Source of the DNA: Leguminivora glycinivorella
Lineage: Eukaryota > Arthropoda > Insecta > Lepidoptera > Tortricidae
Length of the DNA stretch: 64,000 nt
Assembly (NCBI RefSeq): GCF_023078275.1
Contig: NC_062978.1
Coordinates: forward strand, 5,842,585-5,906,584
Reading direction: 5' to 3'
The first letter of the stretch is position 1, and each line of letters begins with the position of its first letter. Below are positions 39,883 to 50,656 of this stretch, piece by piece. The notes under the pieces are model-generated. The model saw only the letters and a program-made list of their open reading frames with translations. It had not been told where the DNA came from and did no database searches. The position numbers were made by a program, and so were the translations under genes.

Positions 39883-42800
39883 CTATTCAACAGGCAAAGG
39901 GCAGACCTTAACGACAGGTCGCTTAGTAAGAGTATTACCGATGCGTACAGTTACGACTCTGGTAATACCGTCGGCGCCGGGATGCAATTGATGCACGCGC
40001 GCGAGACGCCATTGCAATGGTGGTAGTGTGTTATCTATCAACACGACTACAGAACCCTCTCGGAGGGATGTGTTAGTATTGTCGTGGAACCATTTACCTC
40101 TTGGTTGTAGCTGGTGTAAATATTCTACGCTCCAGCGTTTCCAGAAATGTTGAACGGCTTGTTGAATAACCTGCCATCTCGCGAGGCGGTTTGGATTGTC
40201 GTTAGACAAGTCAAATTCAGGTAAAGACGTTAATGGTTCCCCGATGAGGAAATGTCCAGGAGTAAGGGGTAATGGATCAGTGGGATCATTACTAAGTTGA
40301 CACAGGGGTCTTGAGTTCAAGACGGCTTCAATTTGACAAAGTAAAGTGTTAAATTCGTCCTGTGTCAGTTTCAGTGTGCCTATGACACGATGTAAGTGTC
40401 GTTTCAGACTACCTACGGCTCGTTCGACGAGGCCGGCAAAGTGCGACGCATACGGAGGGTTAAATTGCCAGGTGATTTGCATGTTAGTCAGCTGGTCATT
40501 TATAGTAGTCTGATTGGACTCGTTTCGTAGAAACGTATAGAGTTCAGACAGATACCTGTCACAACCTACGAAGTTCCGTCCGCAATCGGAACGAATAGTT
40601 TTACAATGCCCGCGTCGGGATATGAACCTACGCAATGCGTTTAGAAAGGATTCGGTTGATAAATCAGGGACTAGCTCCAAATGGGTTGCCTTCGTCGATT
40701 GGCAAACGAATACACACACGTATGATTTGAAAATTTTTGCGTTGCGAAGTTTACTTGATTTAAGGAAGAAGTGTCCCGCGAAATCAACTGATGTGTTTAA
40801 GAAGGGACGAAGTGATCGAACCCTAGTAGTAGGCAATTGAGCCATTGACGGCTGTGGCGCAACAGGTCGAGCGCGAACACATGATATACAGCGTCGCGTA
40901 CGCATACGTACTGCATCGCGAGCACACAGGATCCAGTAGGTCTGTGCGAGGGCAAACTGCAAAGTTTGAGGTCCCACATGTAACTGTGTTTTATGATAGA
41001 AATCTATAAGCAGATTTGTAAAATGATGTTTCTTAGGAAGCAGAATCTGATGTTTGGCATCATACGGTACATTAGCCCGATTTATTCTACCGCCGACCCT
41101 GAGGAGTCCGGCATCGTCCAAGAAAGGCTTCAGTTTTTGAAAACGTTTGGTACATCGGTCGTCGTCTTTGAGACGAGAGATGTCTTCAGGAAAGGAATCA
41201 CTTTGGACAAGTGATATTATTCGACTGAGAGCTTGTTTCGTCTCAGGAACAGTTACATGTTTAGTCGTAGGATTCTCATTTTTACGACATTTGTTTATGA
41301 ATCGTAATACATAAGCAGTGACGCGTAGTAACCTTGGAAGCGATGAGAATCGCTCAATGAACTCTAAGCTATTAGGTTCATTGATTTGAGTGAGAAGAAC
41401 ATGCTTGCGACGTTCTTCGTCGGTGTGGCATATGACGTTAGTCTTAGGCCACTCAGACTCATCTTTGCTGAGCCAAGCAGGTCCCGTAAACCATAATTGA
41501 TGGTTCAACTGAGATGGGAGAACACCACGAGACGCGGGGTCTGCGGGGTTATCTGCGGACTGAACGTGGTGCCACTGTGAGGCAGGCACGTTGCTTGTTG
41601 TCTCCGCTATGCGGTTAGACACGTATGTCCGCCATTTGTCTGGAGACGAACGCAGCCAGGCAAGAGTTATAGTGGAATCGGACCAAGCGTAGATTTGGTC
41701 GAACGATATTCTACTGCTGTAAGCAGTGAGGACCTTTTTTATCAATTTTGATAAGAGATGAGCTCCGCATAGCTCTAATCGAGGTATTGTTAGGCGTTTC
41801 AGAGGCGCAACTTTAGTTTTACCTATGAGTAGGTGTGTGCTAATAGCACCGTTTGGATCGACAACACGAATGTAGACGCAGGCAGCATATGCCTTTTCAG
41901 ATGCGTCTGAAAAGCCATGAAGTGACACTTGATGTGTGCTGGGAAGCACATGACGAGGTAACGCGATGTCTTGTAATAATGGCAGTTCGTCGATGAACCG
42001 AAACCACAAGTCGCTGATATTCTGTGGAGGAACAGCATCCCATCCTGAGCCTGATGCCCATAGAAGTTGGATTAAATGCTTTACGAAAACAGTCACTGGA
42101 CTGAGAAACCCGAGAGGATCGTAAATCTTAGCGATTTCCGCTAACATTATACGTTTCGTACATTTGCGTGAGCCGTTAGCTACTTTATCCGTTTGGTAGG
42201 TAAAAGTATCAGATTTAGGGTTCCATTTAAGCCCTAAGACCTTGACCGAAGTGTCAGTGTCAAGTGCTGACAAAATAAGAGCATCATCATGATTGGAAGC
42301 ATCATCGTTTAGATGCGACAGAAACTCGGAACTATTACTGGTCCGTTTGCGGAGTTCGAACGTCCCTGCTTTACAAATGGAGGTCAGCTGATGCTGAAGA
42401 GTGAGAGCATCTTCAACCGTATCAGCTCCAGTAACGACGTCATCAACGAATACTTCGTTGAGAAGTACTTGCGAGGCAAGTGGAAAGTTAGCAGCTTCAT
42501 CAATTGCTAATTGACAAAGTGTGCGTAAGGCCAGAAATGGCGCGGAAGCAACGCCGAATGTGACAGAGCACATACGATATTCCTTGACAGGATCGTGGGG
42601 AGAAAATCTCCAAAGAATCCGATGGAAGTCTCGGTGTTCTTTACAAAGACCGATGTAGCGATACATCATTTTGAGATCAGCCGTAAAAACGACTTGGTGA
42701 AGTCTATACCTCAGAAGAATATCAGAAATGTCTTGATGTAATTTCTGACCAGTGAGGAGATTATCGTTTAGAGAACGACCAGACGTAGTCTTGCATGACG

Positions 42801-45267
42801 CATCGTAAACGATACGATATTTCGTAGTAGTAGAAGACTTAACGATAATATGATGAGGCAGGTAGTAGGGAGAAGTGCCAGGACTCGCTAAGTCGCTGAC
42901 TGGTTCCATATGTCCCAAGTCTAAATATTCTTGGATACATTTATTATAGTTCTCACGTAAGGCAGGGTCGCGAGACAGGCGTGCCTCTAGTTTAGTTAAA
43001 CGTGAGAGAGCTATAGCACGAGAATCGCCCAAAGGCGGAGCGTTTTCCTTGAAAGGTAGGGAAACTGTATATTTCCCATTTTCATCTCGTGTGTGAGTTT
43101 CGACGAAAATCGACTCACAGCGCAACTCATCTTTCGTAAGATGTGGGTACTCTGGTATGGATTCCAATTCCCAGAATCGTTGCAGTTTCGTGTCAAGTTG
43201 ACAAGTGCTCAAATTGACACTAAGGCATTTCATACTGTCATATGAAATTCTACCACCAATCACATAACCAAAAACAGTGTTGATGGCTACGGGTGTGCCC
43301 GGAGGACCTATAATATTATCTCGTAACAGTATGCTGTCGAGATGATCATTACCCAGTATCAGTTCAACAGGTCGCGTTGAGCGCAGTTCTGGGTCCGCTA
43401 GATTAAGATTTTGGAGGTGTTCGAACCTCTGGATATTCCCAATTGATTGAGGAATATTAGCAGTGTAGCGTGTAAGGCTCGGTAGAATAAAAGCTTCGAT
43501 TTGAAGTTTAGGTTCGGGTTTGTTGTGGGGTGTAACCTCGCACAACACGTAACCACGAGGATGAACATCGCCAGCAATGCTGGTGAGCGTAGTGCCAGTC
43601 ACAGAGTACCGTGGCAGGCCAAGACGCTGGACGCACGACTCAGAAATGAGCGTGGTCTGCGCTCCTTGATCCACAAGGGCACGAACGGACCGCGGCGTGT
43701 AAGGCCCCTGGTTCAGGGGTCGTAAATTTACAAGCGCAGTCGTAAGTAAGACCGTACAGTTCTTACCAGAAGGTTGCCCCGTAGCTCCATGTGATGGAGT
43801 GGGCGTGGAGGTTTCCGCTACTGAGCGTAACTCAGGGGAAGAAGGTGACTCCGTAGTCAGTAAGACGTTTGGAGTAGGCACGTCTTCATGTAATGAAGAG
43901 TGGTGCTTTTGAGCGCAAACGCGGCAAGCATGGCGCGACTTGCAGTCATTAGGCTCGTGGCCAGAAAATAAACAATTGGTACAAAGTTTATTTTGTTCTA
44001 CGAAATGTTTTCGTTCATTTAAAGTGAGCAAATTAAACTTCTCACATTTATATATAGGATGTGAATTATCCTTACAATATACGCATTTAAATTTATTTAA
44101 ATAATCCGTTGCACTAGTAGCATGTACGCTCATAGTACGCGAATTACGCGCAAACGACGAATTCGTATTTCGCGGCGCATTATATTGCACGTCAGAGTGC
44201 GATCGAGTAAGCGACATTGCGTGTTTCCCCGCCATCGCATGGCGTGATGACGTCACCGCCGCCGGGCGGGCCGAGCCGGCCGCTCCGCCAGCGGCCGCGA
44301 GCGAGGGCGCCGCGCGCGACGCGGGCCCCGCGGAGGTACTCGACGTACGCGCGGACGCGGTCATCACTTCGGATGCCGCTAACTCCTTATCGAGAAAATC
44401 GAGTAATTCAGACACGTTGGGAATGTCATTTGAAGTTTTTAATGATAATTCAAAACGTCTACGAATATTAGGCGTAATTTTGCGTAGCAAAATGTTTAAA
44501 AGTACAAAACTCCAGTCGTCAACTGGCAGCCCTAAAGATTTCAAGGCCGTTATGTTTTCATGATAGCAATTCATTAAGTTACGTAAACTTAATTGTACAT
44601 TTTTCTCATTTACCGATTCACAGTCGAATATATTATCGAAATGTTTTGTTGAAATAATTCGCTTATTTTCATAACGCGAAATTAAGACCTGTAAGGCATT
44701 TTCATAATTCACGTCCGTAACCGGAATAGATTTGATAAGATTATACGGTTCATCTTTTAAAAACAATAACAAATACCTAAAACGTTCGACATTTGATAAA
44801 GTTGTATTCTCATGAACAAGTGATTTAAATAAATCATAAAACGCATTCCATTCAGTCAAAACACCTGTGAATGTTTGCAGTGATAAGCGCGGTAAACGAA
44901 TATGTGATTGCTGAGATTGCTGAGTGCAGCAACTCGCATGTGACACCCCACTAAATCCGCCGCAGACGGACGTAAGGCTTTGTTTACGCTCTTCTTTAAA
45001 CGTATCTAAGGCAACTTGAACCTTAAAGTACAAAAAATCAAATTGATTTCTCACAGCTAAATTATCATCGCGGTTGAATGACTCATTCTTTGCCGATAAC
45101 TTTTCAATTTTCGTTTGAACTTGAAAAAATGATTTTTTTATTGCTGCTAATTCTTTAACTCGAACTCTAAATTCGGCAACATTATCTGAACAGTCTACAA
45201 TTTTTTGAATATTATTAATTGCTAAATCACGTTCGAAAGTTAATTGTTCAATCTCCATTGCGGTCAT
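39883..45267 (-). CDS. BEL/Pao gag-pol polyprotein, intact
   Basis: A 1794-residue single-frame polyprotein that builds the intracellular particle and copies and integrates the element. Order: Gag of the DUF1759 type (about 125-300, LPRLSLQTFTGVLTEW); CCHC-type zinc knuckles (about 395-460); aspartic protease with LVDQGAQT around 531-538, Q replacing the more usual S/T after D; reverse transcriptase (about 770-1000) with D864 in TADLKMMY and the box FVDD at 940-943; RNase H (about 1115-1250) with D1121, E1165 and D1197; an integrase zinc region (H and C pairs, about 1414-1463); integrase core D1495, D1561, E1615; and a C-terminal DUF5641-like tail. The ATG at 45267 was chosen as the first in frame after the leader. 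No stop or frameshift occurs. Confidence 0.95.
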   Translation of the reverse strand: MTAMEIEQLTFERDLAINNIQKIVDCSDNVAEFRVRVKELAAIKKSFFQVQTKIEKLSAKNESFNRDDNLAVRNQFDFLYFKVQVALDTFKEERKQSLTSVCGGFSGVSHASCCTQQSQQSHIRLPRLSLQTFTGVLTEWNAFYDLFKSLVHENTTLSNVERFRYLLLFLKDEPYNLIKSIPVTDVNYENALQVLISRYENKRIISTKHFDNIFDCESVNEKNVQLSLRNLMNCYHENITALKSLGLPVDDWSFVLLNILLRKITPNIRRRFELSLKTSNDIPNVSELLDFLDKELAASEVMTASARTSSTSAGPASRAAPSLAAAGGAAGSARPAAVTSSRHAMAGKHAMSLTRSHSDVQYNAPRNTNSSFARNSRTMSVHATSATDYLNKFKCVYCKDNSHPIYKCEKFNLLTLNERKHFVEQNKLCTNCLFSGHEPNDCKSRHACRVCAQKHHSSLHEDVPTPNVLLTTESPSSPELRSVAETSTPTPSHGATGQPSGKNCTVLLTTALVNLRPLNQGPYTPRSVRALVDQGAQTTLISESCVQRLGLPRYSVTGTTLTSIAGDVHPRGYVLCEVTPHNKPEPKLQIEAFILPSLTRYTANIPQSIGNIQRFEHLQNLNLADPELRSTRPVELILGNDHLDSILLRDNIIGPPGTPVAINTVFGYVIGGRISYDSMKCLSVNLSTCQLDTKLQRFWELESIPEYPHLTKDELRCESIFVETHTRDENGKYTVSLPFKENAPPLGDSRAIALSRLTKLEARLSRDPALRENYNKCIQEYLDLGHMEPVSDLASPGTSPYYLPHHIIVKSSTTTKYRIVYDASCKTTSGRSLNDNLLTGQKLHQDISDILLRYRLHQVVFTADLKMMYRYIGLCKEHRDFHRILWRFSPHDPVKEYRMCSVTFGVASAPFLALRTLCQLAIDEAANFPLASQVLLNEVFVDDVVTGADTVEDALTLQHQLTSICKAGTFELRKRTSNSSEFLSHLNDDASNHDDALILSALDTDTSVKVLGLKWNPKSDTFTYQTDKVANGSRKCTKRIMLAEIAKIYDPLGFLSPVTVFVKHLIQLLWASGSGWDAVPPQNISDLWFRFIDELPLLQDIALPRHVLPSTHQVSLHGFSDASEKAYAACVYIRVVDPNGAISTHLLIGKTKVAPLKRLTIPRLELCGAHLLSKLIKKVLTAYSSRISFDQIYAWSDSTITLAWLRSSPDKWRTYVSNRIAETTSNVPASQWHHVQSADNPADPASRGVLPSQLNHQLWFTGPAWLSKDESEWPKTNVICHTDEERRKHVLLTQINEPNSLEFIERFSSLPRLLRVTAYVLRFINKCRKNENPTTKHVTVPETKQALSRIISLVQSDSFPEDISRLKDDDRCTKRFQKLKPFLDDAGLLRVGGRINRANVPYDAKHQILLPKKHHFTNLLIDFYHKTQLHVGPQTLQFALAQTYWILCARDAVRMRTRRCISCVRARPVAPQPSMAQLPTTRVRSLRPFLNTSVDFAGHFFLKSSKLRNAKIFKSYVCVFVCQSTKATHLELVPDLSTESFLNALRRFISRRGHCKTIRSDCGRNFVGCDRYLSELYTFLRNESNQTTINDQLTNMQITWQFNPPYASHFAGLVERAVGSLKRHLHRVIGTLKLTQDEFNTLLCQIEAVLNSRPLCQLSNDPTDPLPLTPGHFLIGEPLTSLPEFDLSNDNPNRLARWQVIQQAVQHFWKRWSVEYLHQLQPRGKWFHDNTNTSLREGSVVVLIDNTLPPLQWRLARVHQLHPGADGITRVVTVRIGNTLTKRPVVKVCPLPVE

Positions 45268-46030
45268 TTTATTATTGTACTGTGAGAAATAATAAAGTTG
45301 TCACGAAATAAAATATGACTAAACTTGTAAATATGTTGTTTATGTTAAGTATTAAGATCTCTAAAATGGCTAGGTACTAGCACAATGTTAGTTAGTTAGT
45401 TAGTAAAATGTGTAATAATATAATTTGTCGCAAATTGAAAGTAAGTAAATTACAAAGATAAGATTTCCGGTCGGTAGAACCCGAGCAACAGAAATTTGAA
45501 CCCTGTGCTGTACGTAATACGAGCGACAGTTTTACTCGATACTGTATTGTGACAGCACCGATTAACTTGGTTTTCTGATACGTTATATCAGAACCATAAA
45601 ATTACAATTTAGTACGCAAATACTAAATGCTATATAATGTACGTTGTACAAAATGAAAGAAAGGAATTGCGACAAAATATATTTTAATTAGACCTAATAG
45701 GTATGCAATGGGCGATTCGACGCGCGCACACCTACCGCCCGCTCGACGGAAATATAAACGAATGTAATTTCGCAAAAAATGCTCAAAACCCTATGAAACT
45801 ATATATAATTAGATTCGTCTCGTTGAGATCTAACTATACGTATCGGTATTTTTAGGAAATATCGTCCGACGCGATCGGAAACTCGATATTTGTATTTGTA
45901 AGTGGAGGTAGATTCTCGCTAACTTACGGAACAAAGAAATTGGAAATTTTACTACAAGTTCGCACAAATATCACAAGAAAATTAATAAAATGCCAGATAC
46001 CAGAGTGGTATCCGGCTCGAAAACTAATTA
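45268..46030 (-). other. BEL/Pao leader region
   Basis: Untranslated region between 5' LTR and ATG. The primer-binding site is not clear; just inside the LTR lies the near-palindrome gccagataccagagtggtat (about 45991-46010), whose tggtatctggc orientation could pair with a tRNA 3' end. Confidence 0.5.
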
Positions 46031-46422
46031 TGTGTGAGAAATCTAGCAGACTTCAAATATAATAGGACTCACCTGATGTGGTTCTGAATGCCAGCTTCCA
46101 GGGGGCCCCCAATCCTTCGATATTTTAGACATATGTCCACAGGCTGTGTGGCACGTAGAAATCTCCTTGTGATTCGTGGCTGCACGTATTTTATAATAAT
46201 TATAGGCTCAAGCTTCCGAGGAGCGAGCTAGCGGCGGTTAGGTTCAGTTTAGAAGAAGTGTGTGTGGTAACACTGAGCTTCAGTGTTGCTCGCTTTGATA
46301 AAAGCGTTCTGTTTTAGGTTTGTCCCGTTTTGAAATCTGCTATTCGACTAAGTTTTAATCGATTTAAAATTAAGACATAAAAAAAATGTAATACTTGTGC
46401 GTACTCATAAAAATACGGAACA
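46031..46422 (-). repeat. BEL/Pao 5' LTR
   Basis: Same 392 bp as the 3' LTR. It should carry the promoter of the element; I do not mark a TATA box. Confidence 0.95.
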
Positions 46423-46835
46423 CTGGCCCCGTCTCATCTTCACGGTACCACAAAGAAAGCGGGCGCGGCTGCAGAGGCTGCAGAGACGAATAAAAGACGT
46501 AAATACGGAGGTCTCGACGCCAATTACAACTTTGTTGCTTTTGGCGTCGAGACCCTCGGTCCGTGGGGTCCGGGCGCCCAGATTTTATACAGGGACTTGG
46601 CGAAGCGGCTGACTGAGACTACGGGGGACAAAAGAGCTGGCAGCTTCCTCGCTCCACGTATAAGTATTGCGATTCAGCGAGGAAATGCTGCCAGCATCTT
46701 GGGCACTATGCCTCAGGGGCCCTCTTTAGACTTAGATTTTTAGTTTTATTATTATTCTTTTTTATTGCCTAGTTTATAATATTTATTGTACCAAATTTTT
46801 ATTTAAGTGTTATAAATAAATGAATTTCATAAAAA
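46423..46835 (+). mobile_element. LINE B segment 3 (C-terminus and 3' end)
   Basis: Continues in frame after ctggc: APSHLHGTTKKAGAAAEAAE, NYNFVAFGVETLGPWGPG, then RISIAIQRGNAASILGTM, stop TAG at 46741-46743. A short 3' region with tataaataaatgaatttcat and an A-run at about 46822-46835 ends the element. The pieces at 37652, 39229 and 46423 form one uninterrupted frame, so this copy was intact over this part when it was hit. Confidence 0.88.
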
Positions 46836-47095
46836 AAAAAAATTTGAAAAATATTTTTGTGCATTTTTTATGTGAATATTGCCTAACTTTTTGTAATTTT
46901 AATCTTCTGTCTATTTATTCTCTAAGTATTATTGTTGTATGAATATTATTTTTTTAAATCAAATCTTGACGTGTAAAATGGCGTTGAATGAATAAATGAA
47001 TATGAGTATGAGTAGTATGGTTATTTTAACCATTGAAAGTTTGTACGGAACCCTCGGTGGGCGAGTCCGACTCGCACTTGGCCGGTTTTTTTTTT
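46836..47095. repeat. Retroposon tail and family 1/2-type end
   Basis: aatggcgttgaatgaataaa at about 46978 resembles a LINE tail. 47045-47090 holds gtacggaaccctcggtgggc, gagtccgactcgcacttggc and a T-run, the known end of gggttccgta-type repeats. Confidence 0.55.
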
Positions 47096-48165
47096 AATAG
47101 TATTTGAACACGAAGCACATTGAGGTGCGGAATTTGATTATCTAAGGGTTATTGTAAATACTTATACTAGGAACTTGACAAAGACCAATGAATATTGACT
47201 TTGCGTAAAACCCTTAGAAACTCCCAGAAATGCCTAAATTGAGGGTTTGCCTTGAACATATGCATTAGGCACTCGACTCGTGCCAGTGCAGGTTTTATCG
47301 ACCAATACCCCAACAGTCGACACTTAAACACTAGTGAAGTTTTATTGACTGTAAAATTGGAAAATAACTGAAACAATGTGAGCCGCTACGTGCGGTTGCA
47401 AAAGAGAGTTCCTGAATAAAATAAGTACAATGGAGCGAGAACTATTTTATTTACTCCAGTCAGGTGGATATTCTCCACGAACTGTTCTAAGTGCTACACT
47501 TAGAAAAAGAAAACAATTGTGTAAAGTTAAGTCCGCGTCTTCCAGCGATTGAATTCACTAACTTCAAAGTGTGTTATTTCTTTCAGGGGCAACTTTGTTG
47601 TTGCGAGGAACTGACACTTACGTAGACTTTATAAAGGAGTCGTGCCGCGCGTGACGTTTCCCAGCTCCACCCACTGAAGGGAATCTGTTATTTGCGAAGA
47701 TCTCAAGTTTACTTACAGACTGGTTATCGTTGTTCGGAAACTGATTTCAGAACAAAAGTAAGTAGATTCAACATTGACTGGGACTGGAAGCATTTTCTCG
47801 AGATATTAGACAGAAAGCCAGTTCGTTACGGTGAACGGCCGTAAAGGTGAATCGAAAGTTTTCTTCATTTGGGAAGTTTGTTCAGGGCGAGCGGCGACCG
47901 CAGTCATAAACCAAAACACAAAGGTTTTATGTGCTACATTAGCTTAATGGAAGCGATCAGACGAGCGGCAGCCATGTTTGACAAGGCTTTATTACTGATA
48001 GACTCAGGGAGTTTCGGGGCAACCAGGGAATAAGAATAGTTAAATAATTAATTATGTTTTGTCTGCAAGCGAACAATTATTGGCGGCAGTTTTTTTCAAT
48101 TTTTAAGGTTATTACATCTTCCTCATAAGATATAGAACATTCTTATTAAGTACTATATCAGATTG
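47096..48165. other. No gene recognised
   Basis: Mixed AT-rich sequence; no repeat pair, domain or splice-supported frame found. Confidence 0.4.
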
Positions 48166-48169
48166 ACTG

Positions 48170-48335
48170 AGTCTTACACAGAGAAAAGAAGGCTTGTGTT
48201 GTAGGTACTCAGACAACGATAATATGTACCTATACTTACTACATACAGAGAAAACATCACTGACTCAGGAACAAATATCTGTGTTCATCACGCAAATAAA
48301 AGCTCCGAGATTCAACCCAGGACCGTGGCTTTGCA
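48170..48335 (-). mobile_element. tRNA-derived SINE, diverged copy
   Basis: Inverse of 26800-27060: ttgactgagtcttacacag, gtactcagacaacgataat, gactcaggaacaaatatctg, tgttcatcacgcaaataaa, gcagggtcactacctgc. Confidence 0.75.
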
Positions 48336-48369
48336 GGCAGGGTCACTACCTGCTAGACCATTATGTAGA

Positions 48370-48465
48370 GTCGTTCGGAAAGAGTAGAGTCGTGAAATGT
48401 ATGGGGCCCAATACATTCCGCGACTTTTATTTTTCTGAACAGACTATCGGTATTCTCTTTCTATA
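48370..48465. repeat. Hairpin repeat gtcgttcggaaag
   Basis: gttcggaaagagtagagtcg ... aatgtatggggcccaataca ... ctgaacagac, with internal inverse symmetry. A related hairpin is at 58693-58762. Confidence 0.55.
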
Positions 48466-48764
48466 CTTCAAAGTGTGTAACTATTTCTTATGTGGGTGGG
48501 ATAAGTAAGTTAGACTTTGCTTGAATTGTGCCGCGACTATTTAACCTCGCGGTACCTAAAAATAAACTATTTAAACGCACATTTAAACAAATATACTTAT
48601 GAAGGGTAATGTCAACGTACAAAATCAAGGGAGACAGAGCAAAAGGTCACTCGAATTCGGTATCATCCCCCGTTTCACCCTCGACGCGACGGTAAGCATT
48701 TAACCGCTTTGTACAGACACAGATGACCTACCTATTGAATAGAGCACAGATAGTATTTATTAAA

Positions 48765-49054
48765 GTGAAACTTCTAATGCGACTTCCAACTAAGAGCGTG
48801 ATACACTGTCATTGTTACTTTGCGTGGAACGCCGCTCACTCAGAGCGTAACATTCTGTCTCAACGCGACTCATTCATTCCATTCATTCAATTATTCACTC
48901 CGTCATCGTCAGTGACAGATAATAATGCCCAGAATGGTTTTGAATAGTAGAATGGTTGGTTGGAATGTGTGTGTTTTATATTTAGCTCGAGCAAATAAAA
49001 TATGGACGTAACTTAACGCAAAAACGATATAGTCACTTGACAAAATTTGAGACC
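48765..49054. repeat. gttacgcgctg-type repeat, longer copy
   Basis: gtgaaacttctaatgcgact ... cgctcactcagagcgtaaca ... attcattccattcattc ... gtgtgttttatatttagctc ... atagtcacttgacaaaat. Inverse relative of the whole 14500-14900 region. Confidence 0.6.
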
Positions 49055-49055
49055 A

Positions 49056-49179
49056 GCACGGGAAGCATGGTCGCGCGATAGACGATAAAATAGCAGGCCG
49101 TCCCTATCGCACTATTTGTAAGTGCGATAGGGACGGCCTGATATTTTATCGTCTATCGCGCGACCATGCTTCCCGTGCA
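49056..49179. mobile_element. 124-bp near-perfect hairpin MITE
   Basis: gcacgggaagcatggtcgcg ... gtgcgatagggacggcc ... cgcgaccatgcttcccgtgc, two arms of about 58 bp with a tiny loop at gcactatttgtaagtgc. Partial relatives are at 15320-15435 and 61355-61425. Confidence 0.85.
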
Positions 49180-49238
49180 GTTGAAACATCGGGGCACGGC
49201 AGGTTCCTAATATTCACGTATAGTATGTAGTCTCATAG

Positions 49239-49854
49239 GGTTCCCTCTATTTGGCATAACTTTAATTGTCCGAAACGATTTTCGCATAACAGACTTCGCA
49301 TAATCGATTTTCGCCGAAGGTTAATTTGGCAGAAAACTTATTTGTCATAATCGAAAATAATACGAATAACACATTGTCCGAAAATAAGTTCGCATAATTC
49401 TGTTTACGCCGATTGTTTTTATGAATAAAATTAATTCGCATAATTGTATTTGGCATATTTCTTAAAATCAGAATATCCACCCATACTAAATGCTGTTAAG
49501 AGAGTCGGTTTGGTTAGGTTAGAACTGCGACCTCAACAAATAAAACATTTTGTCAAGAATTTCGGTTAGGTTAGGTTAGAACTGCAACATTAATATAGTA
49601 GTATTACCTATGATAAAAATTCTGCGTAGTAAATTTCCACTAAACCATGTTATGCAGAAATAATTTATGCATAAAAACCATTCGGCGAATAACCTTTATG
49701 CATGAAATATATTCGGACAAACAAAAATATGCCTAGACAAATTATGCGTAACTATACTATGCCATAACAGATTATGCGAAAGGTGAATTATGCCAATATA
49801 GATTATGCCAAAAAGAATTCTCGATTGTAAAATTATGCCAAAACAAGGGGAACC
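49239..49854. mobile_element. TIR element with 10-bp TSD and cgcataat/ttatgcca words
   Basis: 616 bp. Ends ggttccctctatttggcataa and ttatgccaaaacaaggggaacc are inverse with few differences. Both borders carry agtctcatag (49229-49238 and 49855-49864). The interior is a patchwork of short related words (ttcgcataat, tttggcata, gattatgcca, tttgcgccga-like) in both orientations. No protein. A 9-11-bp duplication points to a Mutator-like element, unproven. Confidence 0.85.
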
Positions 49855-49960
49855 AGTCTCATAGTCTGTTGAATGTAGTCTGTAACATCACCACACTCAT
49901 GTTAGACAGTAGACACGTATAGGACAGGCGGGCCGTTTTATTGGCGTCACTAATGACTTG

Positions 49961-50233
49961 CTAATTCAATTTCATGGACGCAGCCCGTGACGCCGCAGCC
50001 GCCGGGCGATCTGGCGGCGCTACCGCGGAAATCGGAATTTTGTTGTCTGCCTCTCTATTGCTCTTGGAGGGAAGCAAATACATGGACGTTAGTGGTAGGC
50101 CCTGCGTTATGTGACAGGTATCGCACTTCTGTCGGTTGACAGACGGCAAATATACTTCGGCAATGATGGAGAGCCTATGATATGATACACGTGTCACTGG
50201 CGAAAGAGAATGATCGTGGTGTAAAAGTAACAA
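49961..50233 (-). other. Unrecognised open frame, GC-richer
   Basis: A 90-codon frame reading QKCDTCHITQGLPLTSMYLL, then SAVAPPDRPAAAASRAASM. Composition is more GC-rich than its surroundings. I do not recognise a domain. It may be a gene fragment or another repeat type; no splice partner found. Confidence 0.25.
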
Positions 50234-50656
50234 GTAACATTAAACAATCGTATTGCACACTCAATTTTTGGTCGGAATCCTTGCTTAAGGTGATGTTAGG
50301 ATATTTATCAATAGGCTACTAGACTCATATCGAATTTGGCACAAGAAATGATTGTTTTCTGTAGTATTTGACATAAGAAACCAATGTTTATAGATTTTGG
50401 GTATTAAAAGTTTATGATGACTACGTATTTTCGATTTAAAATGTGTGTAATATTTTTTTAACTTTGGCCACCGAAAACGCTGTCAGCCATGTAGTGACGT
50501 CACAGAACCTAACTTAACTTTATGTCGAGTCAATCACTGACATAATGAACTTTATGCCTCATACTTAAATGTCAGAAAATTTAGTGTTCAATTCGATTGA
50601 TGTCATGCACAGACAATCTATAGGTTAACATGGCTAATGTTGTTTTTGCCTGTTTA

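Larger units (their letters stand above)
39391..46422 (-). mobile_element. BEL/Pao LTR retrotransposon, complete
   Basis: 7032 bp. Two 392-bp LTRs (39391-39782, 46031-46422), which I read as identical, begin TG and end CA on the - strand. The 5-bp target duplication ctggc lies at 39386-39390 and 46423-46427. One 1794-codon polyprotein frame fills the interior, with a leader of about 760 bp between the 5' LTR and its ATG. No envelope frame is seen. Identical LTRs and an unbroken frame indicate a recent insertion. Removing the element and one ctggc rejoins the LINE B frame. Confidence 0.96.

Noticed and set aside
45268..46030. A defined tRNA primer-binding site for the BEL/Pao element
   Set aside because: A tggtatctggc word is present, but it is about 25 bp inside the LTR and part of a palindrome. 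I could not match it to a specific tRNA.
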